Shown here piece after piece: positions 16,589-26,273 of a DNA stretch of 64,000 bases. Source of the stretch: Lachnospiraceae bacterium FE2018 (GTDB taxonomy: Bacteria; Bacillota; Clostridia; Lachnospirales; Lachnospiraceae). The translations under genes were made by a program, and so were the position numbers. Position 1 is the first letter of the stretch. Each line of letters begins with the position of its first letter. The notes under the pieces were generated by a model. The model made no database searches. It saw nothing but the letters and a program-made list of their open reading frames with translations, and was not told where the DNA came from. The stretch lies in contig JNKK01000009.1 in NCBI GenBank assembly GCA_000702845.1, forward strand, positions 1 through 64,000, in the 5' to 3' direction.

Positions 16589-17491
16589 TTCTTTCGCATC
16601 TGTTTTTCCTGCGCGCAGTCTCCGGATCACCGAGTCATGATCTCTGTGGACCAGTTCCGGAAATGCATTCAGAAGTCTGCCCGATCCAAAATGAGGATGC
16701 GCGAGCAGCTGCTGTTCCAGAGCGGCTCTCCGTCTGCGTAATTTTTCGTGAGCCTCCGAAGAGCGCTCTTTCATTTCCATACCTGCCAGATGTGCCTGCA
16801 CACGTCTTTCATCAGCTTTCTGCTGCGCCTCGAGTGTATTGCTGCCAAGTTTCTGGCTCAGATCGTTGCTGACAATCCGCATTTTCTTCTGAATTTCATC
16901 CAGTTCCGTAAGCTTTTTGTTCATTCCCGCAACAATCATGGCTGTTACGATAAAGTCAGCCAGATAAATCAGATACAGAACTGCTATCAGCGGCCAGCCG
17001 TATTTTTCCGGCAGATGCAGCGATTTTTCCGATTCCATGACCGGCTGGATTATTTTCACGACAAATACAATTGCCAGCCCCCAGATGACACTGAACCGCA
17101 GGCAGATATATCCCCGGAAGTTCAGGGGAACATTGCTGTAGTCCCACCAGCGCGCATGAAAACAAACATCCAGCAAATATCCTGCCACCAGTTCGACAGC
17201 AGTTGCCAGTGCCATGCCGAGCAGGAACAGAATCAGCAGATCTGACAACCGGTTGTCACCTGTTATTCTGCTCTCAGACATCGCAGTCAGAGCCGGGAGC
17301 ACAGATTTTGTAAATGCAAATACGGCCAGGACACCAAAACCGTATACCGGACAGACCGGTCCGTTCAGAAATCCACGGTTAATAATCTTTCCGCGCTTCA
17401 GCGCCTGATAGACCACTTCTGTACACCATCCCAGGAAAGAATAAATCAGAAAGTATGAAGCAATCTGATAATAAGTCATCCCGGCAATCAT
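16571..17491 (-). CDS. CmpB-type putative ABC transporter permease
   Basis: 306 residues. The N-terminal 200 residues contain about five or six membrane helices and the family sequence GRIINRGFLNGPVCPVYGFG-like KIINRGFLNGPVCPVYGFG, which marks the ABC_trans_CmpB (PF06541) group. The C-terminal 100 residues are charged and probably coiled. The substrate is unknown and no ATP-binding partner is adjacent. AAGGAGG lies 10 nt before the ATG. Its last residues overlap the bidirectional terminator. It is transcribed against the flanking regulator and kinase, so it looks inserted between them. Confidence 0.8.
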   Translation of the reverse strand: MIAGMTYYQIASYFLIYSFLGWCTEVVYQALKRGKIINRGFLNGPVCPVYGFGVLAVFAFTKSVLPALTAMSESRITGDNRLSDLLILFLLGMALATAVELVAGYLLDVCFHARWWDYSNVPLNFRGYICLRFSVIWGLAIVFVVKIIQPVMESEKSLHLPEKYGWPLIAVLYLIYLADFIVTAMIVAGMNKKLTELDEIQKKMRIVSNDLSQKLGSNTLEAQQKADERRVQAHLAGMEMKERSSEAHEKLRRRRAALEQQLLAHPHFGSGRLLNAFPELVHRDHDSVIRRLRAGKTDAKETGSGN

Positions 17492-17524
17492 TATTACAAC
17501 ACCTCCTTTTAACGATTTTTATAC

Positions 17525-17627
17525 TTTGATTACATCAGTGTGAATCCGCAGCACATTATACTCTGTAACTCGTAAATAAAAAACTTCCCTGCATGTTTTT
17601 TTTTTGATATCATCAAGTGGTAATCAA
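17525..17627. promoter_or_regulatory. repeated TTTGAT motif in divergent promoter
   Basis: TTTGATTACATCAGTG (17525-17540) and TTTGATATCATCAAGTG (17603-17619) are near-identical direct repeats. An inverted relative, GTGGTAATCAAA (17616-17627), overlaps the second. They lie between the divergent CmpB-type and kinase genes and are candidate operators, perhaps for the response regulator at 15860. Confidence 0.4.
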
Positions 17628-17666
17628 AAATATTTTTTTTCGTTCTGCACAAGAGATTCATTCATT

Positions 17667-19073
17667 ATGAAAAAGAAACTGCTGATAAAAATACTGCTTG
17701 CCTACTTTGCAACTGCCCTGATCTGCTTCCTGCTGATCTCTACGGCGGGATCTTCTCTCATTTACCGGACGGTGGTGCGAAGCGCAAGCCGCAGGCTGTA
17801 TGCCGAAGCAACAAGTATTGCGAATTCCAACACACGCCCTTCTGCCAGCGACGAGGAATCCCTTCACCGCTCGCTTATGACACTTCGGCAGCTTGGCGTT
17901 TACGAGCGCGCGCGGATCTGGTATATCAGCACCAGGGGAGAAATCCTGCTGGATACAGAAACCGGCATAGCAGACGGAAATCCTGCGACTCTGACAGACT
18001 TCAATCCTGTTCGGCTCGGAACAAATTATTATACGGTCGGGAGGTTTTTCCAGTACTTTGACACAGATATGCTCAGTGTCATGGTTCCTGTCTCAGCAGG
18101 AATGCAGATCGCCGGTTACCTCGCGATCCATGTCCCTGTAACAGAGCTGATTGCACAGCGCGAGTCAATCGTAAGGATTGTGCTCTGGATTTTTGCAATC
18201 GTTTTCGCAGTCATTCTGATCTTTGTCCTGTACTGTATCAGAACCGGATACATCCCGCTGCTTCGAATCATTCAGGGTGTGAAAGACTGTGCCGGAGGCA
18301 ATCTGGATCATAATATCGAAGTGAATACAAATGATGAATACGGGGATCTCGCACAGTCACTGAATTTTCTGCTGCGGGAACTGCGGGAAAGCAGCGAATC
18401 ACAACGTGCTTTTATCTCAAATGTATCGCATGATTTCCGCTCTCCTCTGACCTCAATCAAGGGATATGTCGAAGCGATGCTGGACGGGACGATTCCGTCA
18501 GAAATGCAGGAGCGCTACCTGAATATCGTTCTGAATGAAACAAAGCGGCTTGAAAAACTGACAAAAGGGATCCTGATGCTGAACAACATCAACGACAAAG
18601 GAACGCAGCTTGATATGAGCCGGTTTGACATTAACCGTGTCATCAAAGATACTTCCGCTTCCTTTGAGGGTACCTGCATAACCCGTCAGATTTCCATTGA
18701 ACTGATTCTGGAAGGGGCAGAGCTGTTTGTTTTTGCGGATCACGGAAAAATCCAGCAGGTACTTTACAATCTTCTGGATAACGCAATTAAATTCAGTTCC
18801 AATCACTCTTCGATTCAGATTGAAACTTCCGTGCGGCATGACAAAGTATATGTTTCTGTGAAGGATCACGGCATAGGAATTCCTTCTGCGGAAATCACAA
18901 AAATCTGGGACCGCTTCTATAAAATCGATGCCTCCCGCGGAAAAGACACAAAAGGAACCGGTCTTGGACTTGCGATTGTCCGTGATATCATCAACGCGCA
19001 TAACCAGACAATCGATGTAATCAGCACAGAACATGTTGGAACAGAGTTTATTTTCTCGCTTGCAAAAGGTTGA
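17667..19073 (+). CDS. sensor histidine kinase
   Basis: 468 residues from the ATG at 17667. Membrane helices at about 7-29 and 165-190 enclose an extracellular sensor of about 135 residues with no family I recognise. HAMP follows, then HisKA with the phospho-acceptor in FISNVSHDFRSPLTS (about residue 254), N box NLLDNAIKFS, and DHGIGIP and GTGLGLAIV. It is a classic membrane kinase of the type that pairs with an OmpR-family regulator. The partner is probably the regulator at 15860-16561. Confidence 0.92.
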   Translation: MKKKLLIKILLAYFATALICFLLISTAGSSLIYRTVVRSASRRLYAEATSIANSNTRPSASDEESLHRSLMTLRQLGVYERARIWYISTRGEILLDTETGIADGNPATLTDFNPVRLGTNYYTVGRFFQYFDTDMLSVMVPVSAGMQIAGYLAIHVPVTELIAQRESIVRIVLWIFAIVFAVILIFVLYCIRTGYIPLLRIIQGVKDCAGGNLDHNIEVNTNDEYGDLAQSLNFLLRELRESSESQRAFISNVSHDFRSPLTSIKGYVEAMLDGTIPSEMQERYLNIVLNETKRLEKLTKGILMLNNINDKGTQLDMSRFDINRVIKDTSASFEGTCITRQISIELILEGAELFVFADHGKIQQVLYNLLDNAIKFSSNHSSIQIETSVRHDKVYVSVKDHGIGIPSAEITKIWDRFYKIDASRGKDTKGTGLGLAIVRDIINAHNQTIDVISTEHVGTEFIFSLAKG

Positions 19074-19080
19074 TCGAATA

Positions 19081-19098
19081 AAAAACGTTTTATCGTTT
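19081..19098. terminator. small convergent hairpin
   Basis: AAAACG and CGTTTT with a 6-nt loop, flanked by A and T runs, between the convergent kinase and HypE-like genes. It is weak but could end transcription both ways. Confidence 0.45.
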
Positions 19099-20079
19099 TA
19101 CCCGGTACAATTCGTCCGGTTTCGGACGGTCCAGATAGCGGATCTCTTCTCCGTTTCTTAGTATCCGGTCATTTCCTTCCGTCATGCTCCCGATCAGCGC
19201 GGCAGGAATTCCCGCATCCTGAAGGGCGCGCATAACTTTCAGGCCGTCTTTTGCTGCAATCAGCATGGATCCGCTGGACATGATCTGATAAGGATTCACG
19301 TCAAAGAATTCACAGATTTCCACTGTCTCCTGCCGGATCGGAATGGCTTTCACATCAACCTGCAGTCCGCATCCGCCTGCCTCAGCCATCTCCCACAATG
19401 CGCCGAATATACCGCCTTCTGTCACATCATGCATCGCCCGTGCACCATTCGTCCGCGCGACATGCGCTTCCGGCACTACGGAAAGATACTGCAGGAATCC
19501 GGATGCTGTCCGAATCAGTTCTTCCGGCAGTCTGGTCAGAAGTTCCGGAGCGTGATCTTCTGCAAGTATCGCAGTCGCCTCCAGTCCGATCCACTTTGTA
19601 ACGATCAGAGCATCTCCCGGCTCAATGGATGCCGGTGACAGAAGCTCCATTCCGGCCGGAATTTTTCCGATTCCCGTGACAGAAAGAAGCGGCTGTCCGA
19701 CAGCATCTGTCACCTCTGTATGACCGCCGATAATTTCCATATTCAGTTCTTCACATACCGCTTCAGCATCCTGCACAATCGCACGAATCTCCGGTTCCCC
19801 GATGGATTCCGGCAGAAGCGCCGTCAGCATCACAGCAACCGGATCAGCTCCAGCCGCGGCAAGATCATTCGCCGTAACATGAATCGCAAACGCGCCAAAA
19901 TGGCTGCCCGTTCCGGTTATCGGATCTGTCGAAAATACCAGAATCTCTTCAGGATCTGTACGCAGTGCCGAACAGTCGATGCCGATGCCCGGACCCGACA
20001 GAACTTCTTTTCTTCTGTGCCCGATCTGACGGATGACAGATCGTTCCAGTACCGTTTCCGGCAGTTTGCCGATTTTCAT
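19090..20079 (-). CDS. AIR synthase-related (HypE-like) protein
   Basis: 329 residues from the ATG at 20077-20079, with GGAG 9 nt upstream. The longer ATG at 20103 is less well placed. It is a two-domain PurM/HypE/ThiL/SelD fold: an N-terminal ATP-binding part (FSTDPITGTGSHFG, ANDLAAAGADP, GGHTEVTDAV) and a C-terminal part (MHDVTEGGIFGAL, MSSGSMLIAA). It lacks the C-terminal Cys of true HypE, and no hydrogenase genes are present. It probably makes or uses an acyl-phosphate intermediate, but the substrate is unknown. It lies 24 bp after the VanW gene, likely in one operon. Confidence 0.82.
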   Translation of the reverse strand: MKIGKLPETVLERSVIRQIGHRRKEVLSGPGIGIDCSALRTDPEEILVFSTDPITGTGSHFGAFAIHVTANDLAAAGADPVAVMLTALLPESIGEPEIRAIVQDAEAVCEELNMEIIGGHTEVTDAVGQPLLSVTGIGKIPAGMELLSPASIEPGDALIVTKWIGLEATAILAEDHAPELLTRLPEELIRTASGFLQYLSVVPEAHVARTNGARAMHDVTEGGIFGALWEMAEAGGCGLQVDVKAIPIRQETVEICEFFDVNPYQIMSSGSMLIAAKDGLKVMRALQDAGIPAALIGSMTEGNDRILRNGEEIRYLDRPKPDELYRVKR

Positions 20080-20103
20080 ACTTTTCTTCTCCTGATTATA
20101 CAT

Positions 20104-21927
20104 TCAGCCGCCAAGTGCTGATTTAACCGCGTCCGGACTCTGTGTGGCAATGGCGTCGTCCATGCGGGCAATGTATTCCTCTGAAGCACCCTTGATGCCG
20201 ATATGATATGTCAGCGGCGCCATGATATACTCACTCTCATTGACCTGCACCTGATCGACATATTCTCCGTTTTCATAAATCAGTTTCCACGCTTCTGTCA
20301 CAAGTCCGTATCTTCCGCCGGTAGATTTAATATCGCCTGCTTCCATTTCTTCGTCATAAACAAACTGGGTTGTGTATTCGGTTTCACTGATTGTACGGCT
20401 CTCAAATGTAAGTGTACGGTTCGGACTACGGGTTTCTTTTCCGTAAATCTCAAACCGGACGACACCGCCGCCGGCTGTACCATGTACATAAATTGGCGCA
20501 TCTGTATTGTTAATAAAGCGGAAATTTTTCACATCTTCTGCGATTGCAGCATCAAACGCAGGCTCGACATATTTAACAGTCATCGAATGCGGATGGCGTT
20601 CTGTGACATCCAGTTCCGCCCGCAAAACCGCCTGATAAAGTGTAGTGGATACCTGGCAGATCCCGCCGCCGAAGGATTCGACAATTTCACCATTCTCATA
20701 AGATCCCGCGCTCACAAATCCTTTTTCTTCGGTTGTCTCACCGACAATTTTATTAAAATCAAATTCCTCACCGGGATAGAGTACGGTTCCGTCAATGATA
20801 TTTGTTGCGAGCTCAATATTGTGGAATCGCTCAACTTCACTGTCATCATATTCTGTTGAGCCGCTTCCCAGCAGATCCTTGACATCTGCCAGCTGTGAGA
20901 TGTCTCCGGTTGCAGGAACGACTTTGCTGATTAACTCTACCGCGCCGGGACCTCCATGCCAGTCCTGATCCAGAAAGGCTTTTATCTTGCCGGCGGACTC
21001 CTCAATCTGCATTTTCAATCCGTCAACTTTATCCACTGCAGTCATCGTCTGATCATCATTGAGGATCATTTTTACCGGAATGGGATCAATATTGATACGA
21101 TCCTGCTCACCGGTCAGTGTCTTCCGGATTTCTTTCTCGTCAAATGTAAGATCCAGTGTCAGAACCACGCTGCCGTTCTGACTGAGATATTTGTCCGCGC
21201 GGTATTTGCGCAGTATATTCCCTTTCCGGCCGATGATCATTGCAAGGTCAACCACTTCCGGATTTGTGCAGAACATACCCATTTTTCCGGCAGGAACCAC
21301 ATCTGTTTTTTCATCCATGTGCAGCGTAATCTTATCGGAAGCCAGTGACAGCAGTTTTGATTCAAATGCCTGCTGAACTTCATCACGCGTCATGCCGGAT
21401 ACATTGACATTTTCAATATAGACACCCTCAGCAGCGCGGGCTGCCTCCCCTGTTACAGGAATCTCTGAATCCCTCTGAACCGGATGATACAATGTGGAGA
21501 CATCGATCTGTTCTTCCTCAGAAGACGCATCAGCATTCTCACCGGATGATTCTGACGCACCCGGTTCTGACTCCTCCTGTGAAGATCCGTCTGCATCTTC
21601 GGAAGCTTCCTGCTCAGTTCCGGTATTTCCTGTTTCATCTGAACCATACGTTTCTTCCGACGCATCGTTCTCATACGATTCTTCTGAATCATAGGATTCA
21701 TAATCCGATGTATTATAAGATTCACCTGATGATTCATTGTCAGATGTATCATAGTCAGATGTGTCATAGTCAGATGTGTCATAGTCAGATGTGTCATACC
21801 CTGAAGACTGGTCCGTCTCATCCGGTCCGGCAGCCGGTACCAGAGATACTACCATCGGCACCACAAGAACAATCGCAAGTATGATACATATGATAATGGT
21901 GATAATTCTGCGTTTTTTCTGATTCAT
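20104..21927 (-). CDS. VanW-family protein with acidic repeat linker
   Basis: 607 residues. One N-terminal membrane helix (about 8-30) is followed by a Ser/Glu/Asp/Tyr-rich linker of about 120 residues. The linker opens with four tandem YDTSD units (about 43-62). A putative peptidoglycan-binding region and a VanW domain follow, with GGGICQVSTTLYQAVL (about residue 455). Despite the name, VanW proteins are not tied to vancomycin resistance in this setting; their job at the cell wall is unknown. It is upstream of the HypE-like gene and downstream of tRNA-Gly. Confidence 0.88.
   Translation of the reverse strand: MNQKKRRIITIIICIILAIVLVVPMVVSLVPAAGPDETDQSSGYDTSDYDTSDYDTSDYDTSDNESSGESYNTSDYESYDSEESYENDASEETYGSDETGNTGTEQEASEDADGSSQEESEPGASESSGENADASSEEEQIDVSTLYHPVQRDSEIPVTGEAARAAEGVYIENVNVSGMTRDEVQQAFESKLLSLASDKITLHMDEKTDVVPAGKMGMFCTNPEVVDLAMIIGRKGNILRKYRADKYLSQNGSVVLTLDLTFDEKEIRKTLTGEQDRINIDPIPVKMILNDDQTMTAVDKVDGLKMQIEESAGKIKAFLDQDWHGGPGAVELISKVVPATGDISQLADVKDLLGSGSTEYDDSEVERFHNIELATNIIDGTVLYPGEEFDFNKIVGETTEEKGFVSAGSYENGEIVESFGGGICQVSTTLYQAVLRAELDVTERHPHSMTVKYVEPAFDAAIAEDVKNFRFINNTDAPIYVHGTAGGGVVRFEIYGKETRSPNRTLTFESRTISETEYTTQFVYDEEMEAGDIKSTGGRYGLVTEAWKLIYENGEYVDQVQVNESEYIMAPLTYHIGIKGASEEYIARMDDAIATQSPDAVKSALGG
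21738..21797. repeat. 15-bp tandem repeat in VanW gene
   Basis: About four copies of a TCAGATGTRTCATAG unit, encoding YDTSD repeated on the minus strand. The near-identity of the copies suggests that copy number can change by slippage. It is in frame, so it would lengthen or shorten the surface linker without destroying the protein. The limits are approximate. Confidence 0.65.
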
Positions 21928-21998
21928 TATTACACTCCTGTGTATGCAGTTTAAAAAGAAACTCTTCTTTGTTTTATGGCAAAAAAATCGTGATATAG

Positions 21999-22021
21999 AA
22001 AAAGACCGCTCTCAGCGGTCT
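21999..22021 (-). terminator. terminator after tRNA-Gly
   Basis: AGACCGCT and AGCGGTCT arms with a 3-nt loop, followed by T residues on the minus strand, just beyond the tRNA 3' end. Confidence 0.8.
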
Positions 22022-22027
22022 TACAAA

Positions 22028-22099
22028 AGCGCGAGACGGGATTCGAACCCGCGACCCCAACCTTGGCAAGGTTGTACTCCACCCCTGAGCCACTCGCGC
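22028..22099 (-). tRNA. tRNA-Gly (GCC)
   Basis: It folds as a cloverleaf: acceptor GCGCGAG with CTCGCGC, D arm with GGCTCAGGGGTGGAGTA, anticodon loop CTTGCCAAG with anticodon GCC, and T arm GCGGGTTCGAATCCCGT. Discriminator base U. CCA is not encoded. It is a single tRNA with its own terminator. Confidence 0.95.
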
Positions 22100-22198
22100 A
22101 TATAACAGATGCTTCATTCGCATCAACATGTTGTATCATACACTGAACTGAAGTAATTGTCAAGAAAAAAGAAACATTTTTTCAGAGAAATAAGAAAC

Positions 22199-22223
22199 GC
22201 TGCCGGGATTCAATCCCGGCAGC
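22199..22223 (-). terminator. rny terminator
   Basis: A 12-bp perfect stem GCTGCCGGGATT with AATCCCGGCAGC, followed on the minus strand by a T-rich stretch. It lies just beyond the rny stop. Confidence 0.85.
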
Positions 22224-22235
22224 CAGCATATGTCT

Positions 22236-23819
22236 TTATTTCGCATAATCTGTTACGCGACTCTCACGAATTACATTCACTTTAATCTGTCCCGGATAAT
22301 CCAGTTCATCCTCTATCTTCCTGGAAATATCCCTCGCAAGGAGTACCATATCAGCATCAGAAACCTGCTCCGGTACTACCATAACGCGTACTTCTCTTCC
22401 GGCTTGAATTGCAAAAGATTTCTCAACTCCCTTAAAGGAGTTTGTAATATTTTCAAGATCTTTCAGACGATTGGTGTAAGCTTCCAGTGTCTCGCGTCTT
22501 GCGCCCGGACGAGATGCAGAAATAGCATCTGCCGCCTGAACGATGCAGGAGATCAGAGACGTCTGCTCAACATCACCGTGATGAGATTCAACTGCGTTGA
22601 TGACAATCTCAGGCTCTTTGTATTTTCTGCAGAGATCTGCACCAATCTGAATATGAGATCCTTCTACTTCGTGGTCAATTGACTTTCCGATATCATGAAG
22701 CAAACCTGCACGCTTTGCCATCCGCACATCGAGACCGATTTCGCCTGCAAGCAATCCGCTCAACTGTGCAACTTCAACAGAGTGACGCAGTGCGTTCTGA
22801 CCGTAACTGGTACGGAATATCATGCAGCCGAGCAGACGAATCAGCTCGGAATGAATACCGCGGACACCAACTTCCATGGCTGCCGCTTCACCTTCTTCTC
22901 TGATGCGCGCATCGACTTCTTTTCGTGCCTTTTCGATCATTTCTTCAATTCTGGCCGGATGAATCCGTCCGTCCAGAATCAGCTTTTCAAGCGCAATCCG
23001 CGCAACTTCACGGCGGATCGGATCAAATGAAGAGAGAATAACTGCTTCCGGTGTATCATCGATAATAAGATCAACACCTGTCGCATTTTCCAGTGCGCGG
23101 ATATTACGGCCCTCACGTCCGATGATCCGTCCCTTCATCTCATCTCCCGGCAGCTGAACAACCGAAATGGTCGTCTCGGAGACATGATCGACTGCACATT
23201 TCTGAATTGCCGTTACGACATATTCCTGCGCCTTGCGGTTTGCATCGTCTTTTGCTTTGCTCACCCACTCTTTATAAAGGCGTGCAGTGTCTTCCTTGAC
23301 GTCTTCTTCTACTGTCTTTAAGAGGAAATCTTTTGCCTGTTCGGAGGTTAACCCGGAGATTCTCTCCAGTTCCTGTACGCGCTGTTCTCGTAATTCGTCG
23401 ACCTGCTTTTCTTTCTTCTTGAGCTCTGTTTCTTTGGCATTGAGTTGGTTCTCTCGGCGTTCCAGCGATTCTGCTTTTTTGTCCACAGATTCTTCTTTGG
23501 ACAGGACACGCTTCTCATACTTCTGCAGCTCGGCTCTTTGCTCACGGTTCTCCTTTTCATGCTCGTTTTTGAGTTTCTCATGCTCGTTTTTGAGCCGGAT
23601 ACTCTCTTCCTTTGCTTCGAGGAGCGCTTCGCGCTTATGAGACTCTGCTGACTTGATCGCATCATCAATGATTGATCTCGCTTTTTCTTCTGCCGAACCG
23701 ACTGTCTCAGAGTCCTCTCTGATCTTCTTGGCAACAGCAGCTTTACCGGCGAGCGGTACTGCGACCAGTATGGCGATCACCACTGCAATGACTGTAACAA
23801 TCACTCCGATTGCACTCAT
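22236..23819 (-). CDS. rny: ribonuclease Y
   Basis: 527 residues. N-terminal membrane anchor (about 4-25), long coiled coil (about 30-180), a KH RNA-binding domain with [15 protein letters not shown], then an HD hydrolase domain ([28 protein letters not shown]). It is the main membrane-tethered endoribonuclease that starts mRNA decay in many Firmicutes. The RBS lies inside a small self-complementary sequence AGGAG-GTG-CTCCT, 10 nt before the ATG, which could weakly hide it. It is a single gene with its own terminator. Confidence 0.97.
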   Translation of the reverse strand: MSAIGVIVTVIAVVIAILVAVPLAGKAAVAKKIREDSETVGSAEEKARSIIDDAIKSAESHKREALLEAKEESIRLKNEHEKLKNEHEKENREQRAELQKYEKRVLSKEESVDKKAESLERRENQLNAKETELKKKEKQVDELREQRVQELERISGLTSEQAKDFLLKTVEEDVKEDTARLYKEWVSKAKDDANRKAQEYVVTAIQKCAVDHVSETTISVVQLPGDEMKGRIIGREGRNIRALENATGVDLIIDDTPEAVILSSFDPIRREVARIALEKLILDGRIHPARIEEMIEKARKEVDARIREEGEAAAMEVGVRGIHSELIRLLGCMIFRTSYGQNALRHSVEVAQLSGLLAGEIGLDVRMAKRAGLLHDIGKSIDHEVEGSHIQIGADLCRKYKEPEIVINAVESHHGDVEQTSLISCIVQAADAISASRPGARRETLEAYTNRLKDLENITNSFKGVEKSFAIQAGREVRVMVVPEQVSDADMVLLARDISRKIEDELDYPGQIKVNVIRESRVTDYAK

Positions 23820-23913
23820 TACAGGAGCACCTCCTATTCAATTTTCATTGTACAATTACAACTATTTTATTCTATACTGATTTACTGCCTTTGTCAAACA
23901 GATGTTTTGCCGT

Positions 23914-24396
23914 TCAGTCGAGCTGACCAATCGAAAATCTGGCGATATGATCCTTATCAATGGTCATCAGCACATAGGTCGGTTTTCTTCCTATCTGACG
24001 CGGATATGTGAGTGAACCCGGGTTGATCAGGATCAGATTATCTTTCTTTTCAATCATCGGACGGTGTGTGTGTCCGCAGATTACGATATCCGCACGGCGG
24101 CTGATGGCTTCGTCACGGATCATCTCAGTACCCAGCGCGATTCCGTAGTTATGTCCGTGCGTCAGAAACACACGATAATCCTCCAGCATAAATGTCAGTT
24201 CTCTTGATAAGTTGGAAACCCAGTCATTGTTGCCCGACACCATATAAACGGGACATTCACAGGTACGGATCACATAGTCCTCCTGCCCTTCAATGTCACC
24301 GGCATGAATCAGAACATCAACCGGTCCTGTTTTCTTAAGAACCTGCGGCAGACGTTCGGCATAGCCATGCGTATCACTAATTATCAGAATCTTCAT
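23914..24396 (-). CDS. YfcE/MJ0936-type metallophosphoesterase
   Basis: 160 residues from the ATG at 24394-24396, whose first bases overlap the rdgB stop (ATGA). GAGG lies 8 nt upstream. Metal ligands are seen in SDTHG, HAGDIEG, SGNNDW, THGHNYG and CGHTHRP. These are small phosphodiesterases, often active on artificial or cyclic phosphodiesters; the natural substrate is unknown. Translationally coupled to rdgB. Confidence 0.9.
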   Translation of the reverse strand: MKILIISDTHGYAERLPQVLKKTGPVDVLIHAGDIEGQEDYVIRTCECPVYMVSGNNDWVSNLSRELTFMLEDYRVFLTHGHNYGIALGTEMIRDEAISRRADIVICGHTHRPMIEKKDNLILINPGSLTYPRQIGRKPTYVLMTIDKDHIARFSIGQLD

Positions 24397-25049
24397 CCGC
24401 ACGACCTCGCATTCAGCAGCGTTTTCATTTTACGGAGGGCATTTCCACGGTGACTGACAGCATCTTTTTCATCCGGATTCAGTTCCGCTGTTGTACAGCC
24501 GCGCCCGGGCAGCCAGAAAACCGGGTCATATCCAAAACCGTTTGCCCCGCGTTCTTCGTACCCGATCTGTCCCTCAATTGTACCGTCAGTCTCAAGTAAT
24601 GTATCATCCGGCAAAACTGCGGCGATCGCACAGACAAACCGCGCCGTACGCTCCGCTTCCGGCACACCTTCCAGCCGGCTGATCAGGTTTGCGTTTTTAA
24701 CATGATAGGATGTGTCTTCTCCCAGATAACGGGCAGAGTAGATGCCCGGTTCTCCATTTAAATAATCAATCACCAGTCCGGAATCGTCAGCCATCACGAT
24801 TGTCTCTGCGGGATCCGGCAGTGACTGCTGTTTCTGTCTGTCGGCATTCCGGTACATTTCTCTGTACGCAGATGCCACTGTCTGTGCCTTAATCACTGCA
24901 TTTTCAGCAAATGACTTTCCGTTTTCATTGATCTCCGGATTCAGTCCGAATTCCTTCATCGCATACACAGAGAGTTCCGGATCCGACAGTATCTGTCTGA
25001 TCTCTTTCATCTTACCGGCATTGCCGGTCGCAAATATAATATGATACAT
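24393..25049 (-). CDS. rdgB: RdgB/HAM1 family XTP/dITP diphosphatase
   Basis: 218 residues. It starts IIFATGNAGKMKEI and has DDSGLVIDYLNGEPGIYSARY and SHRGNALRKM, all typical. It hydrolyses deaminated purine triphosphates such as XTP and dITP, keeping them out of nucleic acids. A Glu/Gln-rich insert (RNADRQKQQSLPDPAE) is seen between the first two motifs. Confidence 0.95.
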   Translation of the reverse strand: MYHIIFATGNAGKMKEIRQILSDPELSVYAMKEFGLNPEINENGKSFAENAVIKAQTVASAYREMYRNADRQKQQSLPDPAETIVMADDSGLVIDYLNGEPGIYSARYLGEDTSYHVKNANLISRLEGVPEAERTARFVCAIAAVLPDDTLLETDGTIEGQIGYEERGANGFGYDPVFWLPGRGCTTAELNPDEKDAVSHRGNALRKMKTLLNARSCG

Positions 25050-25103
25050 ATCTGTTTCCTTTTACGTTTTCCGGCGGAAGATTCTGTCCCCGTCCGGGTA
25101 AAA

Positions 25104-26273
25104 TTATTTTGCTATCGTATCGTATTTTTCTTTTTTCCGCAACGGTTTTGGCCCCGGGTACTGATAAAAATACGTTTTCAGCATACCGTTGTATATTTTA
25201 CGGTTTTTTGCCGCTTTTTTTCCGATTGCCTTCTCTGTGTCAGCATATCCTGAAATCAGATACATGGACCAGGTGTCCAGCAGTGCGAATCGCTCGCCGA
25301 GTGTCCGGTAAAGATTCTCCACTGTCTCACGATCTTCCAGACGCTCTCCATACGGCGGATTTGTTATCAGAAAACCATATTTACCGCTGTGCGACAGCTG
25401 TGACACAGGGCGCTGCTGGAAATGGATCAGATGACCGACACCCGCCCGTTCAGCATTTGCCCGTGCAGCATCAATGACTTCCTTATCAATATCATACCCC
25501 TGCAGATGCGTCACTGCTCCTAAATCCAGAATATCATGTGCTTCTTCCCGCGCATCCGCCCAGCAGGAAGCGGGCAGAAAATGTGTCCATTCCTCTGAAA
25601 GAAATGTGCGTTTCATTCCGGGCGCCATATTTGCAGCAATCATCGCCGCCTCAATGGGAAATGTACCGCTTCCGCAGAATGGATCTACCATAATTCTGTC
25701 CGGCTTCCAGGGCGTCAGCTTAATCAGCGCCGCAGCCAGTGTCTCTGTAATCGGCGCTTTTGCCGTCTGCACCCTGTATCCGCGTTTATGCAGTGAAGTT
25801 CCGGTTGTATCAAGACCGACTGTCACAACGTCCTTGACAATTGAAACACGAATCGGAAAGGAAGCGCCGCTCTCTTCAAACCAGCTGACATGATAGACCT
25901 GTTTCAGGCGCTCCACAATTGCCTTCTTCATGACAGACTGAATATCAGACGGACTGAACAATTTACTCCGCACTGAATTGGCCTTTGCAATCCAGAACTT
26001 TCCGTCCTTCGGAATATAACGTTCCCACGGCAGTGCTTTTGTTGCCTCAAACAGCTCGTCAAATGTACAGGCACGAAAAGCACCCGCTTTCAACAGAACG
26101 CGCTCTGTCGTTCTGAGAAACATATTTGCGTCTGCAATGGCCTGCGCATCGCCTGTAAATGTTACTTTCCCGTCTTCCACCTGTGAAATCTCGTATCCAA
26201 GATCCGTTATTTCGCGTTTCATGACAGATTCCAGACCAAAGTGGCACGGTGTGATTAATTCGTACAATTCCAT
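25104..26273 (-). CDS. THUMP-domain rRNA methyltransferase (RlmK/L-like)
   Basis: 389 residues from the ATG at 26271-26273. A GTG eight codons upstream is possible. An N-terminal ferredoxin-like and THUMP region (about 1-160) is followed by a Rossmann methyltransferase with VDPFCGSGTFPIEAAM and the catalytic ITNPPYGERL (N-P-P-Y, as in N2-guanine or N6-adenine methyltransferases). It matches the single-domain RlmL group, related to B. subtilis YpsC, that methylates 23S rRNA. The substrate base cannot be read from the sequence. It has a long leader with its own promoter. Confidence 0.9.
   Translation of the reverse strand: MELYELITPCHFGLESVMKREITDLGYEISQVEDGKVTFTGDAQAIADANMFLRTTERVLLKAGAFRACTFDELFEATKALPWERYIPKDGKFWIAKANSVRSKLFSPSDIQSVMKKAIVERLKQVYHVSWFEESGASFPIRVSIVKDVVTVGLDTTGTSLHKRGYRVQTAKAPITETLAAALIKLTPWKPDRIMVDPFCGSGTFPIEAAMIAANMAPGMKRTFLSEEWTHFLPASCWADAREEAHDILDLGAVTHLQGYDIDKEVIDAARANAERAGVGHLIHFQQRPVSQLSHSGKYGFLITNPPYGERLEDRETVENLYRTLGERFALLDTWSMYLISGYADTEKAIGKKAAKNRKIYNGMLKTYFYQYPGPKPLRKKEKYDTIAK

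Noticed and set aside
19090-20079. True hydrogenase maturation factor HypE
   Set aside because: It lacks the C-terminal Cys that carries the carbamoyl group, and there are no hyp or hydrogenase genes nearby; called HypE-like only.
21453-21821. 122-residue minus-strand ORF rich in MTHLTM repeats
   Set aside because: It is the out-of-frame reading of the YDTSD repeat in the VanW gene.
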